A DNA stretch of 64,000 nt from positions 54,696-118,695 of IMG/VR virus record IMGVR_UViG_3300009551_000003. One strand, 5' to 3'. The stretch is from a virus. A program made the translations under genes and the position numbers. The notes below the pieces were generated by a model. It saw only the letters and a program-made list of their open reading frames with translations. It searched no databases and was not told the origin of the DNA. Within the stretch, counting starts at the first letter, position 1. Each line of letters starts with the position of its first letter. Below, piece by piece: positions 15,799 to 24,846 of this stretch.

Positions 15799-16257
15799 AT
15801 GTCAAGTCAAGGTTTGAGCCTCCGCGATATCGCGAAGCTCCACGAAGATGTCAAGATCGGCGATGCCGAGGATCAGTTCGTTCGCGTCAACGGGCTTTCA
15901 GCCCAAGTTGCTCTTGCAATTTTGAATCGTTATCCAGCCGTGCTCGGTAAAGCACTGGAGGGAGAAGGTTTCAAGTTCGCGGACGCCATCAAAGCGGCGC
16001 CGGAAGTTCTTTCGTCGATCATCGTCGCCGGCACAGGCGGCAAGTTTGATGACGAAGAGGCCCTTGAAGACGCGAGCGCGCTCCCTCTTGAAGTCCAGAT
16101 GGACGTTCTCGAAGCCATTGGGAGGCTGACCTTCAGGAGTGGGTTCGGCCCTTTCGTTCGGAGAATCGTGGCGCTCGCCGAAGCCGCCCAGCGCGGCGGA
16201 AACGACACCTATGGAAGGGTCCCGGATATGAAATCGCCGCAGGAATATCACTCCTGA
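15799..16257 (+). CDS. Tail assembly chaperone, short form (G-like)
   Basis: A 152-residue mostly helical protein located between the tail tube and tape measure, where long-tailed phages encode the chaperone that holds the tape measure during tail assembly. Its last 19 codons overlap a second open frame in the -1 register that continues 190 bases to 16448 without its own good start, the typical G/GT arrangement. The short form is made by normal termination. Confidence 0.75.
   Translation: MSSQGLSLRDIAKLHEDVKIGDAEDQFVRVNGLSAQVALAILNRYPAVLGKALEGEGFKFADAIKAAPEVLSSIIVAGTGGKFDDEEALEDASALPLEVQMDVLEAIGRLTFRSGFGPFVRRIVALAEAAQRGGNDTYGRVPDMKSPQEYHS
16197..16203 (+). other. Candidate -1 slippery site
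   Basis: CGGAAAC in the zero frame (C GGA AAC) resembles lambda GGGAAAG but with an imperfect first base. It is the best-looking heptamer in the overlap; the AGGGTCC stretch at 16216-16222 is an alternative. The exact site is uncertain. Confidence 0.4.
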
Positions 16258-16448
16258 TTTCCAAGGGACACGATTCGGAAAAAGTCTGGGACTACACACC
16301 TCGCATGATCGCGGCGTATTGTTTTCTACTCTCGCGGCAGCAAGACATGGACAGTCATCGGCTTGTTGGAATCAGTGTCATGGCTCAGGCATCCGGTGAC
16401 AAGGAAGTCAAGGATCAGCTTGATCTTTGGGAGGATGAAGCCGAATGA
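16200..16448 (+). CDS. Tail assembly chaperone -1 frameshift extension (T-like part of GT)
   Basis: This frame is open from before 16200 and encodes LWKGPGYEIAAGISLL, then VWDYTPRMIAAYCF and an acidic end LWEDEAE. It lacks a convincing start, begins inside the G-like gene in the -1 register, and ends in an ATGA overlap with the next gene. The fusion product would be about 215 residues. The C-terminal WDYTPR-like motif fits T domains that contact the tube subunit. Confidence 0.75.
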   Translation, partial: KRHLWKGPGYEIAAGISLLISKGHDSEKVWDYTPRMIAAYCFLLSRQQDMDSHRLVGISVMAQASGDKEVKDQLDLWEDEAE

Positions 16449-16969
16449 CCCTCGAACTAACACTCACAATTGACGCGGCGAAATTCAAGAACGATATCGA
16501 CGCTGCGGCCGAGGGGTTCGATTCGGCTTTGAGCGCTACGAAGAACATCATCGCCTCCATGATCCTCGATCAGAGCACGACGGACATCAGTAACGCGGGG
16601 AAGTTCGGCGAAAATTATTTGACCGGACTGAAAGTCACAGTAGACGGAGATCAGATCACCACTACACTTGATTCTCCCGGGGCGAGTATCTTTGAAGACG
16701 GCGGCATCATTACTGGGGACCCTCTTCTCTGGATTGGAATAAGCGGCACTGACGCGGAGGGCGTTCAAGCAAGCGCGTATGGTGATAAACTGTTTTCGGT
16801 CAATCGAAAATCAGGTGGGGCACCGCTTCTATTCTCCATCACTGATAAGCAGCCGAAATACTTCGGCATCTCCAGCGTAACAATCCCCAAGAAATTCCAC
16901 CTCAAGGAAATCCAATTGAGCGTGATGGAGAACTTCAAGGCTGTTTTTCAAAGCGCGCTGAAAGACTAA
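16445..16969 (+). CDS. Hypothetical tail protein between chaperone and tape measure
   Basis: A 174-residue protein with an N-terminal helix region and a C-terminal segment YFGISSVTIPKKFHL. The start is the ATGA overlap with the GT frame. Genes in this slot are usually minor tail proteins, but I do not recognise the family. No membrane segments are present. Confidence 0.65.
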   Translation: MTLELTLTIDAAKFKNDIDAAAEGFDSALSATKNIIASMILDQSTTDISNAGKFGENYLTGLKVTVDGDQITTTLDSPGASIFEDGGIITGDPLLWIGISGTDAEGVQASAYGDKLFSVNRKSGGAPLLFSITDKQPKYFGISSVTIPKKFHLKEIQLSVMENFKAVFQSALKD

Positions 16970-16970
16970 A

Positions 16971-19286
16971 ATGGCTGAGCTTGATCCACTCGTAGCAAAA
17001 ATTCTCCTCAAGGGAGACGACGAATTTCTCAAATCTTTGGAGAACGTCGGCGCGAAAGGCGCTGAGCAAATTGCAAAGCTTGCGGAGGCGGCCGAGCAAG
17101 GCGCTAGTCGTCTTTCAATTCTCGGCGGCGCTGTAGGTATCCTTGAAGTAGCGATCTCCGGCATCACCGCTGCCATGGTCGTATTTATCGAGCAGCAAAC
17201 GGAACTATCCCAGAAAACTCAGTTGCTCGCTAACGCATTCGGCACCACCGCCGGACAGCTTCAAGAGTTGGAGGCAATCTTCACGTCGTCCGGGGTCAAG
17301 GTCGAGCAGTTCGAACGGTTTGCAAACCGGCTCACGATCACGATCGCTCGCGAGTGGCCCGCTATTGCCGAGAGCATCAAGACTTACGCGAATGAGAATG
17401 ACTCCGCGACGTTGCGGGTGCAGAATGCTATCTTGCGCGTTCGTGATGCGCAGAACGCGCTAGCTGATAACTCGGCGGAGAGGTCAGCGCGTTCGGCAAA
17501 GGACAATGACGCTCTCGAACAGTCGTGGATCAAGCTAAAATTCGCTGCCCAGAATGCAGCGTCCGAACAGAAGGGCGCGCTTCTGAGCGTGCAGTCGGCA
17601 GCGCTCGGAGTGTTGTCGGCCGAGCAACGTCTCGCCGAACTACAGGGCAACCCGCCTTCGGCAGCCGCGAAACAGGGCCTCGCTATCCAGCAAGCACAAT
17701 TGGCAGTCGATCAGGCACGCAAGGCAGCGGCCGACGCTGTTATCGCGCAACAAGAGAAGGCCGCTAGTGCTGCGCTCAAGAAGGCGCAAGCCGAACAGGC
17801 ATATGATGACCTCGCTCGCAAAGCCGCCAAGAATGCGCGCGACGACGCAGAGCAACGTCAGAAAGACGAGAATAGCGTCAAGGAAGCTATCATTGCGCGT
17901 GGTGAGGCAGAAGAGAAAGCCGCTAAGTTTGCATTGACCAACATTGGGAGTGTTAAACAAGCGCTCGACGGGGTCGCCAATAATAACAAATCGGCAGCTA
18001 CAGCAATCGATCTTACTGCGGTATCCGTTGAGAACCTGACAAAGGGAATCATCGCGCAGGCTAAAGAGCAGGCCAAAGGTGTCTCTCCGACAGGATATGA
18101 GACCCTGCGGACAATTTCCAATCTGCTTGCGAAAGATACTGATCATCTGATCAATAATCAGCAACGGTTGGCGATCGTCAATAAGCTCGCCGGAACTTCG
18201 ATGCAAGCTCTCGGTGTGTCGGCGTCCGAAATCCTTGACGTTATCGAGAACGACAGCAAGGCGATCGAAGGTCTGAAAGACAAGATCAGTGGCCTCGATA
18301 AGAACGTCCCACCTCCGGCCATCAAAGAATTTCGTGGCGCACTGGCAGGCCTTAACCTTGAGATCAGTCAGTTGTCGCAGGCGTTCGCTGCGGCGGTAGC
18401 TCCGGTCTTCACTGAGTTTTTGAAGGCCATGTTGGCAAGCCTCAAGGACAGCGATGGTGTCCTGCATATTTTCATTGAAGGCCTGAAGGCTTTCGGAACC
18501 GCCATCAAGGGCATCATCATCGTTATCGGGCAGATGAAAGAAGCGCTCGCGGAGATGCTGGGGCAAGTTGACAAGGCTTTCAGTCTTGAGAAGGGGACTA
18601 CGTTCAAGCTTCTCGTTATAGCCATCGCGACAGCTATCGGTTACATCGCTCCGGCACTCGTCGCGATCCCAGTCCTGATCGGGCTGATCATTACCGCGAT
18701 GGGCAGCCTGTCCGAACTAACTAAAAAGGCTTTCGAATCGCTCAAAGATAATTCAGTTACGCGATTCTGGGAGCGGCTGCTGGACGTTATTGCCAAGGTC
18801 AAGAACCTGATTAGCGGAAACGGATGGAAAGGTGCAGATACCGGCAGCAGTGGTGATACGCCGCACGGTTCGCGTGACAATTCCAGCGGACAGGATGATC
18901 CGCTAGGCGTCGGTACGCGCGGATATGCCGGCGGCGGTCTTGTCAGGGGTCCCGGCACGCCGACAAGCGACAGTGTCCCTATTCGGGCATCGCGTGACGA
19001 GTATGTTACGAACGCGAAAGCAGTCGCGCATTACGGCGTGGACTTCTTCCATGCCTTGAACAACATGACGATCCCCGGGTTCGCAGCCGGCGGCCTTGTC
19101 GGTGTTCCCACTCGCATGGGCGGAAGCACTGGCCCAGTACAGGCTTCTCGCACACTTAATCTCACGATCGACGGTCGCACATTCAGTGGCTTCCGTGGGC
19201 CGGCGAATGTTGTGGACAGCCTCGCCAGCTACGCCGTCGCTCGCCAGACCTCTTCCACAGGTCGTCAGCCTTCGTGGGTTAAGTGA
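16971..19286 (+). CDS. Tape measure protein
   Basis: A 771-residue protein. It has N-terminal LAxxAEQGASRL and hydrophobic GGAVGILEVAISG, a long Ala/Gln/Lys-rich coiled coil (about 150-330), a hydrophobic stretch (about 545-580, AIATAIGYIAPALVAIPVL), and the typical tape-measure C-terminus with AGGGLVRGPGTPTSD, VTNAKAVAHYG and a second AAGGLV repeat. At roughly 1.5 angstroms per residue it predicts a tail of about 115 nm. It follows the chaperone genes directly, with the start 1 base after the previous stop codon. Confidence 0.87.
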   Translation: MAELDPLVAKILLKGDDEFLKSLENVGAKGAEQIAKLAEAAEQGASRLSILGGAVGILEVAISGITAAMVVFIEQQTELSQKTQLLANAFGTTAGQLQELEAIFTSSGVKVEQFERFANRLTITIAREWPAIAESIKTYANENDSATLRVQNAILRVRDAQNALADNSAERSARSAKDNDALEQSWIKLKFAAQNAASEQKGALLSVQSAALGVLSAEQRLAELQGNPPSAAAKQGLAIQQAQLAVDQARKAAADAVIAQQEKAASAALKKAQAEQAYDDLARKAAKNARDDAEQRQKDENSVKEAIIARGEAEEKAAKFALTNIGSVKQALDGVANNNKSAATAIDLTAVSVENLTKGIIAQAKEQAKGVSPTGYETLRTISNLLAKDTDHLINNQQRLAIVNKLAGTSMQALGVSASEILDVIENDSKAIEGLKDKISGLDKNVPPPAIKEFRGALAGLNLEISQLSQAFAAAVAPVFTEFLKAMLASLKDSDGVLHIFIEGLKAFGTAIKGIIIVIGQMKEALAEMLGQVDKAFSLEKGTTFKLLVIAIATAIGYIAPALVAIPVLIGLIITAMGSLSELTKKAFESLKDNSVTRFWERLLDVIAKVKNLISGNGWKGADTGSSGDTPHGSRDNSSGQDDPLGVGTRGYAGGGLVRGPGTPTSDSVPIRASRDEYVTNAKAVAHYGVDFFHALNNMTIPGFAAGGLVGVPTRMGGSTGPVQASRTLNLTIDGRTFSGFRGPANVVDSLASYAVARQTSSTGRQPSWVK

Positions 19287-19287
19287 G

Positions 19288-19884
19288 ATGAAAGATAAAC
19301 TCGGCCACGGCAGTAATCCGAGAGGTGTGACGCAGGGCATCAACGGGAGCCATTTGCCGGTATGGTATCATGGTTCGCCAACCGGCAAGCCACATTCAAA
19401 AGGTCCAATTCATCTAGGCACGCTAAGAGCCGCGAGAGAGGCTCTTGAATCGCGCATCGGAATCCCCGCAGATGGAAAAGGCTGGCGAGGAAAATCGGAG
19501 TACGGGAAGACTTTGCTAGCTGGACAGGACACCATGAATGAATTTGCGAAACCCGGGCATTACTACACCCCGAGTGTCCAGACTGGATTCAACGCCGATG
19601 CTCCGGACAAAAATTATTATCCAGAACCGGGCGCCGCCCACTTTAGCGATGGCTCTCCTGTCCCGATGAACGCAAAGCCTGACGTTCGCATGTATGAGAT
19701 CACCGGAGCGATGGGTAATAGCCCGTCCACCGCCTATTCCGACACAAAAGCAAATGCACTCGCCAAGGCACAAGTGACCCGAGGTCGCGGTGTTCATGGC
19801 TTCTACTATGAAAACGATGGAGAAGACGCGGGCTCGATCTCCGCCGTAGTGCCAAGTGCCAAGCACCTCAAAGGGCCGGTCTAA
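19288..19884 (+). CDS. ADP-ribosyltransferase-like protein (H-Y-E type pattern)
   Basis: The 198-residue protein starts at ATG 19288, 1 base after the tape measure stop; a longer reading would overlap that gene. It has VWYHGSP (His28), IHLGTLRAAREAL (41-53) and a late YENDGEDAGSISAVVP. This order resembles phage ADP-ribosyltransferase-like domains of polyvalent or packaged effector proteins (YHGT, HFGT, then Tyr-x-Asn...Ser). No secretion signal is present. Its place after the tape measure suggests virion delivery into the host. Activity is inferred from the pattern only. Confidence 0.5.
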   Translation: MKDKLGHGSNPRGVTQGINGSHLPVWYHGSPTGKPHSKGPIHLGTLRAAREALESRIGIPADGKGWRGKSEYGKTLLAGQDTMNEFAKPGHYYTPSVQTGFNADAPDKNYYPEPGAAHFSDGSPVPMNAKPDVRMYEITGAMGNSPSTAYSDTKANALAKAQVTRGRGVHGFYYENDGEDAGSISAVVPSAKHLKGPV

Positions 19885-20357
19885 TGACGTTCTCTCCGCC
19901 ACTCGAAAACGTGCTGCCTGCCGGCGCGGATACCGTGTTGACGATCTCCGGATTCGGCAACATGATCTATCAGGCGCGCAAACTCAATCAGACGCTTGAG
20001 CCGATCGCCGCCGCATCCCAACTTGAGCGAACGATCTCCGGCAAATATATTGACGTGTCGGCTCCGCAGTTTCAGAAGTATCAAACGAAGATCGTTATCA
20101 CTGACGAGGTTGACGCTCCTCCGCTCGACGGCATCTTCCCCGGTATGGAAGTGACTATCCACTGTGCAGTGGAGTTCTGCTATCCGATCGGCCGCGTCGG
20201 CTCTCCCCGGCGCCCTGTAGTGTCCGGCTCCGACTACACTCAGAACGGCTACAATTTTTATCGGCCGTCGCTCCTCATGCTGATCAAGGATGTGCAAGAG
20301 AACCTTGACGAATGGGGCCGTCGAGTCGGATGGACACTAGACGCCGAAGAAGTATGA
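19884..20357 (+). CDS. Distal tail-like protein
   Basis: A 157-residue beta-rich protein directly after the tape measure region and before a large baseplate protein, the usual place for the distal tail adaptor, though shorter than typical Dit proteins. The TGA/ATG overlap with the upstream ART-like gene suggests coupling. No recognisable catalytic motif. Identification is by position. Confidence 0.5.
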   Translation: MTFSPPLENVLPAGADTVLTISGFGNMIYQARKLNQTLEPIAAASQLERTISGKYIDVSAPQFQKYQTKIVITDEVDAPPLDGIFPGMEVTIHCAVEFCYPIGRVGSPRRPVVSGSDYTQNGYNFYRPSLLMLIKDVQENLDEWGRRVGWTLDAEEV

Positions 20358-20358
20358 T

Positions 20359-22920
20359 ATGACTCTCCCGTTCTATTTCTATTGGGCACAAGAAAACCAA
20401 ACGACGTTCGACCCTTCCATCATGGAAGTTCTCGACGAGGACATTGTCTCGTTCAAAATCAACCACGAGGAGGGACAAGTCCCGACCTTCGATATCACGA
20501 TTCGGAATCCTCGTGTCGGCCTCCTCGCGCCGGGCCGCAGACAGTGGGTATGGTTTGCGTGGGACAACAATGGCACGACCGTCCCGCTGTTCTTCGGAGT
20601 GCTCGTCGGCATCCCTACCAATATGTTCAAGGAATTGGTGACGCTGCAATTCATCGCGCGCAGCCACACCTTCATCGCCGACAAGCAAGCGGTCGCCGAA
20701 ACCATGAAGGTTACGCCGTACTTCGATCCGATCTGGCTCGATCAGCGGCACCGCGATGATCCGGATTCGATCCTCGAAGGTTGGTCCGCGCTCTGGCACA
20801 TCGATCGCACGACACTCGCTATCAGCGCCTCGGATATCCTTGTGGGCGAGGATGGCACAGTAGACTTCTTCGAGGACGACGCGTTCTACGACAGCGTGGC
20901 GATGGAGATCGGTCAACCTCCGCTTGTCAATCTTCGTATCCAAGCATCGGTCAATTGGACTCAACGGACGTCAGGGTTCTTTGACGTGCCGACTGTCAAC
21001 GTCACGAGTTATACCGGCGACACTTTCATGGGCGATTGGCCGAAGCCCGGCGCTGGTATCGGCGGCGGCTACAAGGTAGAGAGTAGCTTCGTTACTGACA
21101 TCTTCCATGTGGGCCAGACGCCGACCACCAACTTCCAATCGTCGTGGACTAACACTGATCCTAATCCGGGTCAGTGCTCCAACGCGTCGGCCTCCTCGCA
21201 GTCATCCGGTCCCGCGCTGCTCTCGCCTAACCCGCTATCATGTATTCTAACAGAGTATCTTCAGACCGGCATTTGTTTCCCGGACAGTGATCCTCCCGAG
21301 AACCGGCCGGCTCAGGTTTCTGTCACTGGCATGATCGTGCCGTGTTGGTTCGTCACGGGCGATATGACGATCCGGTATGACATGAGCCGGGCGTATTCCG
21401 AATTGCTTTCGTTCGACATGATCGCGAACGTACAGGGCATCCTCGCGTCGCCAACCGTCGATCAGGATACTGAGTTGATCACCATCCAGTCGGTCGATCT
21501 CGGCAAGCCGCTGATCAACGTGAAGGCGTGGACTGATTTTGCCAACAGCAGCGTCAGCGTCCCGCAGATCATCTTTCCGAACAACCCGACGAAGCCGGGC
21601 GGTCTTGCATATCAGATTTGCGTGCAAGGCGGCACGGCTGGCGCGGTCGAACCGACCTTCAGCGACATCCCCGGCACGGTCACAGTTGACAACGGCGTGC
21701 TCTGGGCGAGTTTGGGAGATTCAGGTCTCACGGACGCGCCGCATTGGGCTCCGGGCGAGGGCGTCCCGGTCGGACAGGTCGTGCTGATCACGAATCAGGT
21801 CTTCAACGTCAACACGGGAAATCTTGAGGACGTGCCGGGCCAAACCTCGTACTATATGTGCGTCCGAGGTGGATATACAAACGGCGTCTTTGACACGTTC
21901 ACTTATGTCCCGCCGGTCACGTCGAATGACGAACCGACGCCGGCCCCGCGCACGGTCTCGATCATCAATCAACCGACGTTCTCGACGGCCGGGGGCCAGA
22001 TCATCAATGACGGCTCAGTCGAGTGGTTGGTCCTCGGCGTGAGTCCTTCAGGGTTCGGTATTCCGATCGGCGGCACACCGAGCGATGTCCGGGCCAACCA
22101 CTTTTTTGACACGGCTCGCGGCCGTATCGCCGTCGAGTATCTGCTCTGCAAAGGCCGGGCGCGGCTCCGCTATCGTTCGCGCGCCGTCACGATCAAGTGG
22201 GAGAGCCCATTCGCGCTCGTCGTCGGGATGTCGTGCCGCAAGAATGCGACATTGTTCGATCCTCGACTCCCCGGAGGCGCCGCGACTGGCAAGGTCATTG
22301 CGTACAGTCTGGAGTGCGACGGTCCGAGCGGCAAACTGAGGGGCAGCGTCAAGATCGGCGTAGCGATCGGCTTCGGCGATAGCGTCGCGGCCGTCACCGG
22401 AACGCCGGTCTATGCCAGCGCCGGCTATGCACAAGCCGGCTGGCAGGAATATGAAGGGCAGACGATCGTTCCGGCCAGCAACGATCTCAGCTACACTCCG
22501 CCCCGTTTCACGCCGTATGACGACGGATTGGTTGCGCCGCTTACATGGAAACAAGTGAGCGATGGTGGCGTTTTCAGCAACACACTTGAATTGCAAAAGG
22601 CCGCGATCATAAAATCGTTCGGGATCGCACAACAGCTTCAGTTCGCCCAGATGTGGGCCGGGAAGACTCTTTCGACTACAGACAATCCGAGCAACGTTCA
22701 ATCTGGCATCTCGCCTTCCTATGCGTGGGCGCTCGAAGAACAACAACTTGCTCTCGCATCGCAGGATACGCCCTACGTGATGGAAGCCAATTCGATTTCA
22801 TGGACCGCGCTGTTCAAGCCGTGCGCTAACAACGGACCATTCGAAGGATCGTATGTGATCATTGTATCGCCGCTCGTGATCGAGCAAGGCATCAACTTGG
22901 AAGCGCCGTCTTCCCCGTAA
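20359..22920 (+). CDS. Baseplate/tail hub protein with embedded adhesin-like modules
   Basis: An 853-residue protein. The first 150 residues (hydrophobic strands, FFGVLVGIPTNMF, FIARSHTFIADKQ) fit the hub domain of tail-tip proteins that bind the tube end. Between about 415 and 570 there are two modules of the pattern aromatic-x-C-V-x-G-G-T...P-x-F...V-D-x-G-V-x-W (CVQGGTAGAVEPTF; CVRGGYTNG), resembling modules in proteins at 4211 and 25709. The C-terminal part returns to a hub-like beta pattern (IAVEYLLCKGRARLRYRSR). It is probably the central hub linking tail to adhesins. Confidence 0.65.
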   Translation: MTLPFYFYWAQENQTTFDPSIMEVLDEDIVSFKINHEEGQVPTFDITIRNPRVGLLAPGRRQWVWFAWDNNGTTVPLFFGVLVGIPTNMFKELVTLQFIARSHTFIADKQAVAETMKVTPYFDPIWLDQRHRDDPDSILEGWSALWHIDRTTLAISASDILVGEDGTVDFFEDDAFYDSVAMEIGQPPLVNLRIQASVNWTQRTSGFFDVPTVNVTSYTGDTFMGDWPKPGAGIGGGYKVESSFVTDIFHVGQTPTTNFQSSWTNTDPNPGQCSNASASSQSSGPALLSPNPLSCILTEYLQTGICFPDSDPPENRPAQVSVTGMIVPCWFVTGDMTIRYDMSRAYSELLSFDMIANVQGILASPTVDQDTELITIQSVDLGKPLINVKAWTDFANSSVSVPQIIFPNNPTKPGGLAYQICVQGGTAGAVEPTFSDIPGTVTVDNGVLWASLGDSGLTDAPHWAPGEGVPVGQVVLITNQVFNVNTGNLEDVPGQTSYYMCVRGGYTNGVFDTFTYVPPVTSNDEPTPAPRTVSIINQPTFSTAGGQIINDGSVEWLVLGVSPSGFGIPIGGTPSDVRANHFFDTARGRIAVEYLLCKGRARLRYRSRAVTIKWESPFALVVGMSCRKNATLFDPRLPGGAATGKVIAYSLECDGPSGKLRGSVKIGVAIGFGDSVAAVTGTPVYASAGYAQAGWQEYEGQTIVPASNDLSYTPPRFTPYDDGLVAPLTWKQVSDGGVFSNTLELQKAAIIKSFGIAQQLQFAQMWAGKTLSTTDNPSNVQSGISPSYAWALEEQQLALASQDTPYVMEANSISWTALFKPCANNGPFEGSYVIIVSPLVIEQGINLEAPSSP

Positions 22921-22937
22921 GAGTGAGATAATAGAAT

Positions 22938-23174
22938 ATGGCAGGCATGGAGGGCATGATCCGACCGTTCGTCGGACAAGATGTCACCCCGACGAAAGAG
23001 TTCGTTCCGGGGGGCCAGAGCGCGCCTCCTGTTCGGCTTACCGTGGGCCTGATCGGCGGCACGAAGACGTTCTCCTATAGCGGTAGCTCAACGCTCAGCA
23101 ACTACATGGCGGCCGTCCACACTGAGAAGGCCTCCGACGCATTTGATATGTCAACTGGCAAGCTGGCGGAATAA
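22938..23174 (+). CDS. Small tail-tip protein
   Basis: A 78-residue protein with a disordered N-terminus and a short beta hairpin (TKTFSYSGSSTL). It lies between the hub gene and a 536-residue structural gene. GAGTGAG upstream is a weak ribosome binding site. The family is not recognised. Confidence 0.55.
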   Translation: MAGMEGMIRPFVGQDVTPTKEFVPGGQSAPPVRLTVGLIGGTKTFSYSGSSTLSNYMAAVHTEKASDAFDMSTGKLAE

Positions 23175-23177
23175 AAC

Positions 23178-24788
23178 ATGACCGCCTTTACGCGCAGAAC
23201 GCATATCGTCAGAGTGTCCTTGGATGCAACCCCACCGAAGCCCGGCGAGAAGCCGAGCGAGTACATGGACCTTGAAATTTTGGACGCTGTTGCATTTCGA
23301 ATTGAGCGAAACAAGGAAGTCATCCTCGATATGGATCAGACTAAGGCAGTCCCGTTCATCGTCGATGAAACAGGAGGCGACCACTCAAAGGCTTTGAGAG
23401 ATGCGACTCAGCGCACGCACATGAAACGGATCGTCAATCCCGATGACAAAGGGCAGAAGCTCGACATTGAAGTGATGGATTGCGTCGCTTACCGGGATCA
23501 ACGTGGCGAGGAGTGGATTCTCGACATGCAGCCCGGCTCTGACAAAGACGACGGCTACTTTAACATCAGCGATGGTACAGGCGATTCGACAGCAACCCGA
23601 CGCGTCCACAGTGAAATCGTTTCTTCTCCGTTCGGGAAAGCGAAAAAGGATGCCGGCAAGGACTACGTCACTGTGGTTCGCAACGACAACATCGCGTTCC
23701 GCAAGCTCCGAGGTGAAGAGGTCATCATCAGCATTCCGTCTAGTGATGACCCCAATGCCGAGAATGTGGACTTCCCGCGAGCCCTGACGTTTGTGTCCTC
23801 ACCGGATGGATACGATCCTGCGGACGACAGCGCTAATGCGGTCGAGCCGCCGCTGCTTTCGACTACGGATGACCAGCACAACTATGTCAACCCCGTTGAT
23901 GGGGCAGATGGATTCCTGACTGGAGATGCTAAAATCGCGATGGGGCCGTTTTGGTGGATCAGGAAGGTCCAGTCAGGCATCGCCTATGTTCTATTTCACT
24001 TGGTCTCTAAAGGCGCTCCTCCCGGGATCACTCTTCGCAAGGGGGAGACCACTATCACTCCTCTGTACGATCAATCAGCCAACACGGGGACGACCGACGT
24101 AACGTGGTATGTCTGGATGCCGGCGACGCCCAATGTCCAAGTCATCGATAGCGTGCACGGCGGTTTCATTTTTGTCACATACGGATCGCTGTCTCTTGAA
24201 GACTCACTGGCCGGACGATCAGTGATGGGCTACGGAGATATTCACTACGGAAATGGGGCTGATGCTCCAACCTACAATCCGAGCAATCAATTTTATAGTG
24301 CATCTGGCGTTCCTCCATCTCAGCACTCTTTCAATCCGTTCTTTGATACAGAAGCTGACGCGCAGGCCTACGCTAATTTCTTGAACGCATGGACCGCGTT
24401 CGCGGGAACGACGCCGCAGTTTACAGTCGGGGCAGTGACGGATCAACACAACCGATTTACCCGGGACGTGATCATAAAAGTAAACGGTGTCCCTTCAAGT
24501 TTGTTCGCTGATGTCACGCTAGCTGCCGATCCTAATGACCCTACCAGCACAGGATCGATTCAGGCTCAAATCTATAGCACGGACAAGTCGGCGCCCGTGC
24601 CATCGGATATCACGCCGGCTACGATAAACGAGGCTCCCTTCGTGTTCAACAGTGAGGGAATTGGTAGCGGAGTGTCCACGACATATACGGTCAACGTCAC
24701 ACGAGATACGGACACGACGGATACCGTCCCCCCGGCAAACACGGTGAGGCTCTTCATTGACGTGATACCCCCGCGACCGCCGGCCTAA
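23178..24788 (+). CDS. Tail structural protein with repeated N-terminal units
   Basis: A 536-residue protein. The N-terminal 190 residues carry three related units of the pattern (V/I)xDxxAFR-x-x-R-x-x-E-(V/E)-I-(L/I)-x-(M/I): DAVAFRIERNKEVILDM, DCVAYRDQRGEEWILDM and DNIAFRKLRGEEVIISI. The middle and C-terminal parts are beta-rich and Thr/Pro-rich. It lies among tail-tip genes and is probably an adhesin or baseplate protein. No known family is recognised. Confidence 0.65.
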   Translation: MTAFTRRTHIVRVSLDATPPKPGEKPSEYMDLEILDAVAFRIERNKEVILDMDQTKAVPFIVDETGGDHSKALRDATQRTHMKRIVNPDDKGQKLDIEVMDCVAYRDQRGEEWILDMQPGSDKDDGYFNISDGTGDSTATRRVHSEIVSSPFGKAKKDAGKDYVTVVRNDNIAFRKLRGEEVIISIPSSDDPNAENVDFPRALTFVSSPDGYDPADDSANAVEPPLLSTTDDQHNYVNPVDGADGFLTGDAKIAMGPFWWIRKVQSGIAYVLFHLVSKGAPPGITLRKGETTITPLYDQSANTGTTDVTWYVWMPATPNVQVIDSVHGGFIFVTYGSLSLEDSLAGRSVMGYGDIHYGNGADAPTYNPSNQFYSASGVPPSQHSFNPFFDTEADAQAYANFLNAWTAFAGTTPQFTVGAVTDQHNRFTRDVIIKVNGVPSSLFADVTLAADPNDPTSTGSIQAQIYSTDKSAPVPSDITPATINEAPFVFNSEGIGSGVSTTYTVNVTRDTDTTDTVPPANTVRLFIDVIPPRPPA

Positions 24789-24793
24789 CTACC

Positions 24794-24821
24794 TTGACGG
24801 CGGCCCTAAACATGGTTAATG
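24794..24821 (+). promoter_or_regulatory. Possible promoter before adhesin genes
   Basis: TTGACG (24794-24799) lies 16 bp from TTAATG (24816-24821) in a 58-base intergenic gap. It is a moderate match and could drive the adhesin cluster starting at 24847. Confidence 0.35.
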
Positions 24822-24846
24822 CAATCGATCCCGAAGGATTCCCAAC

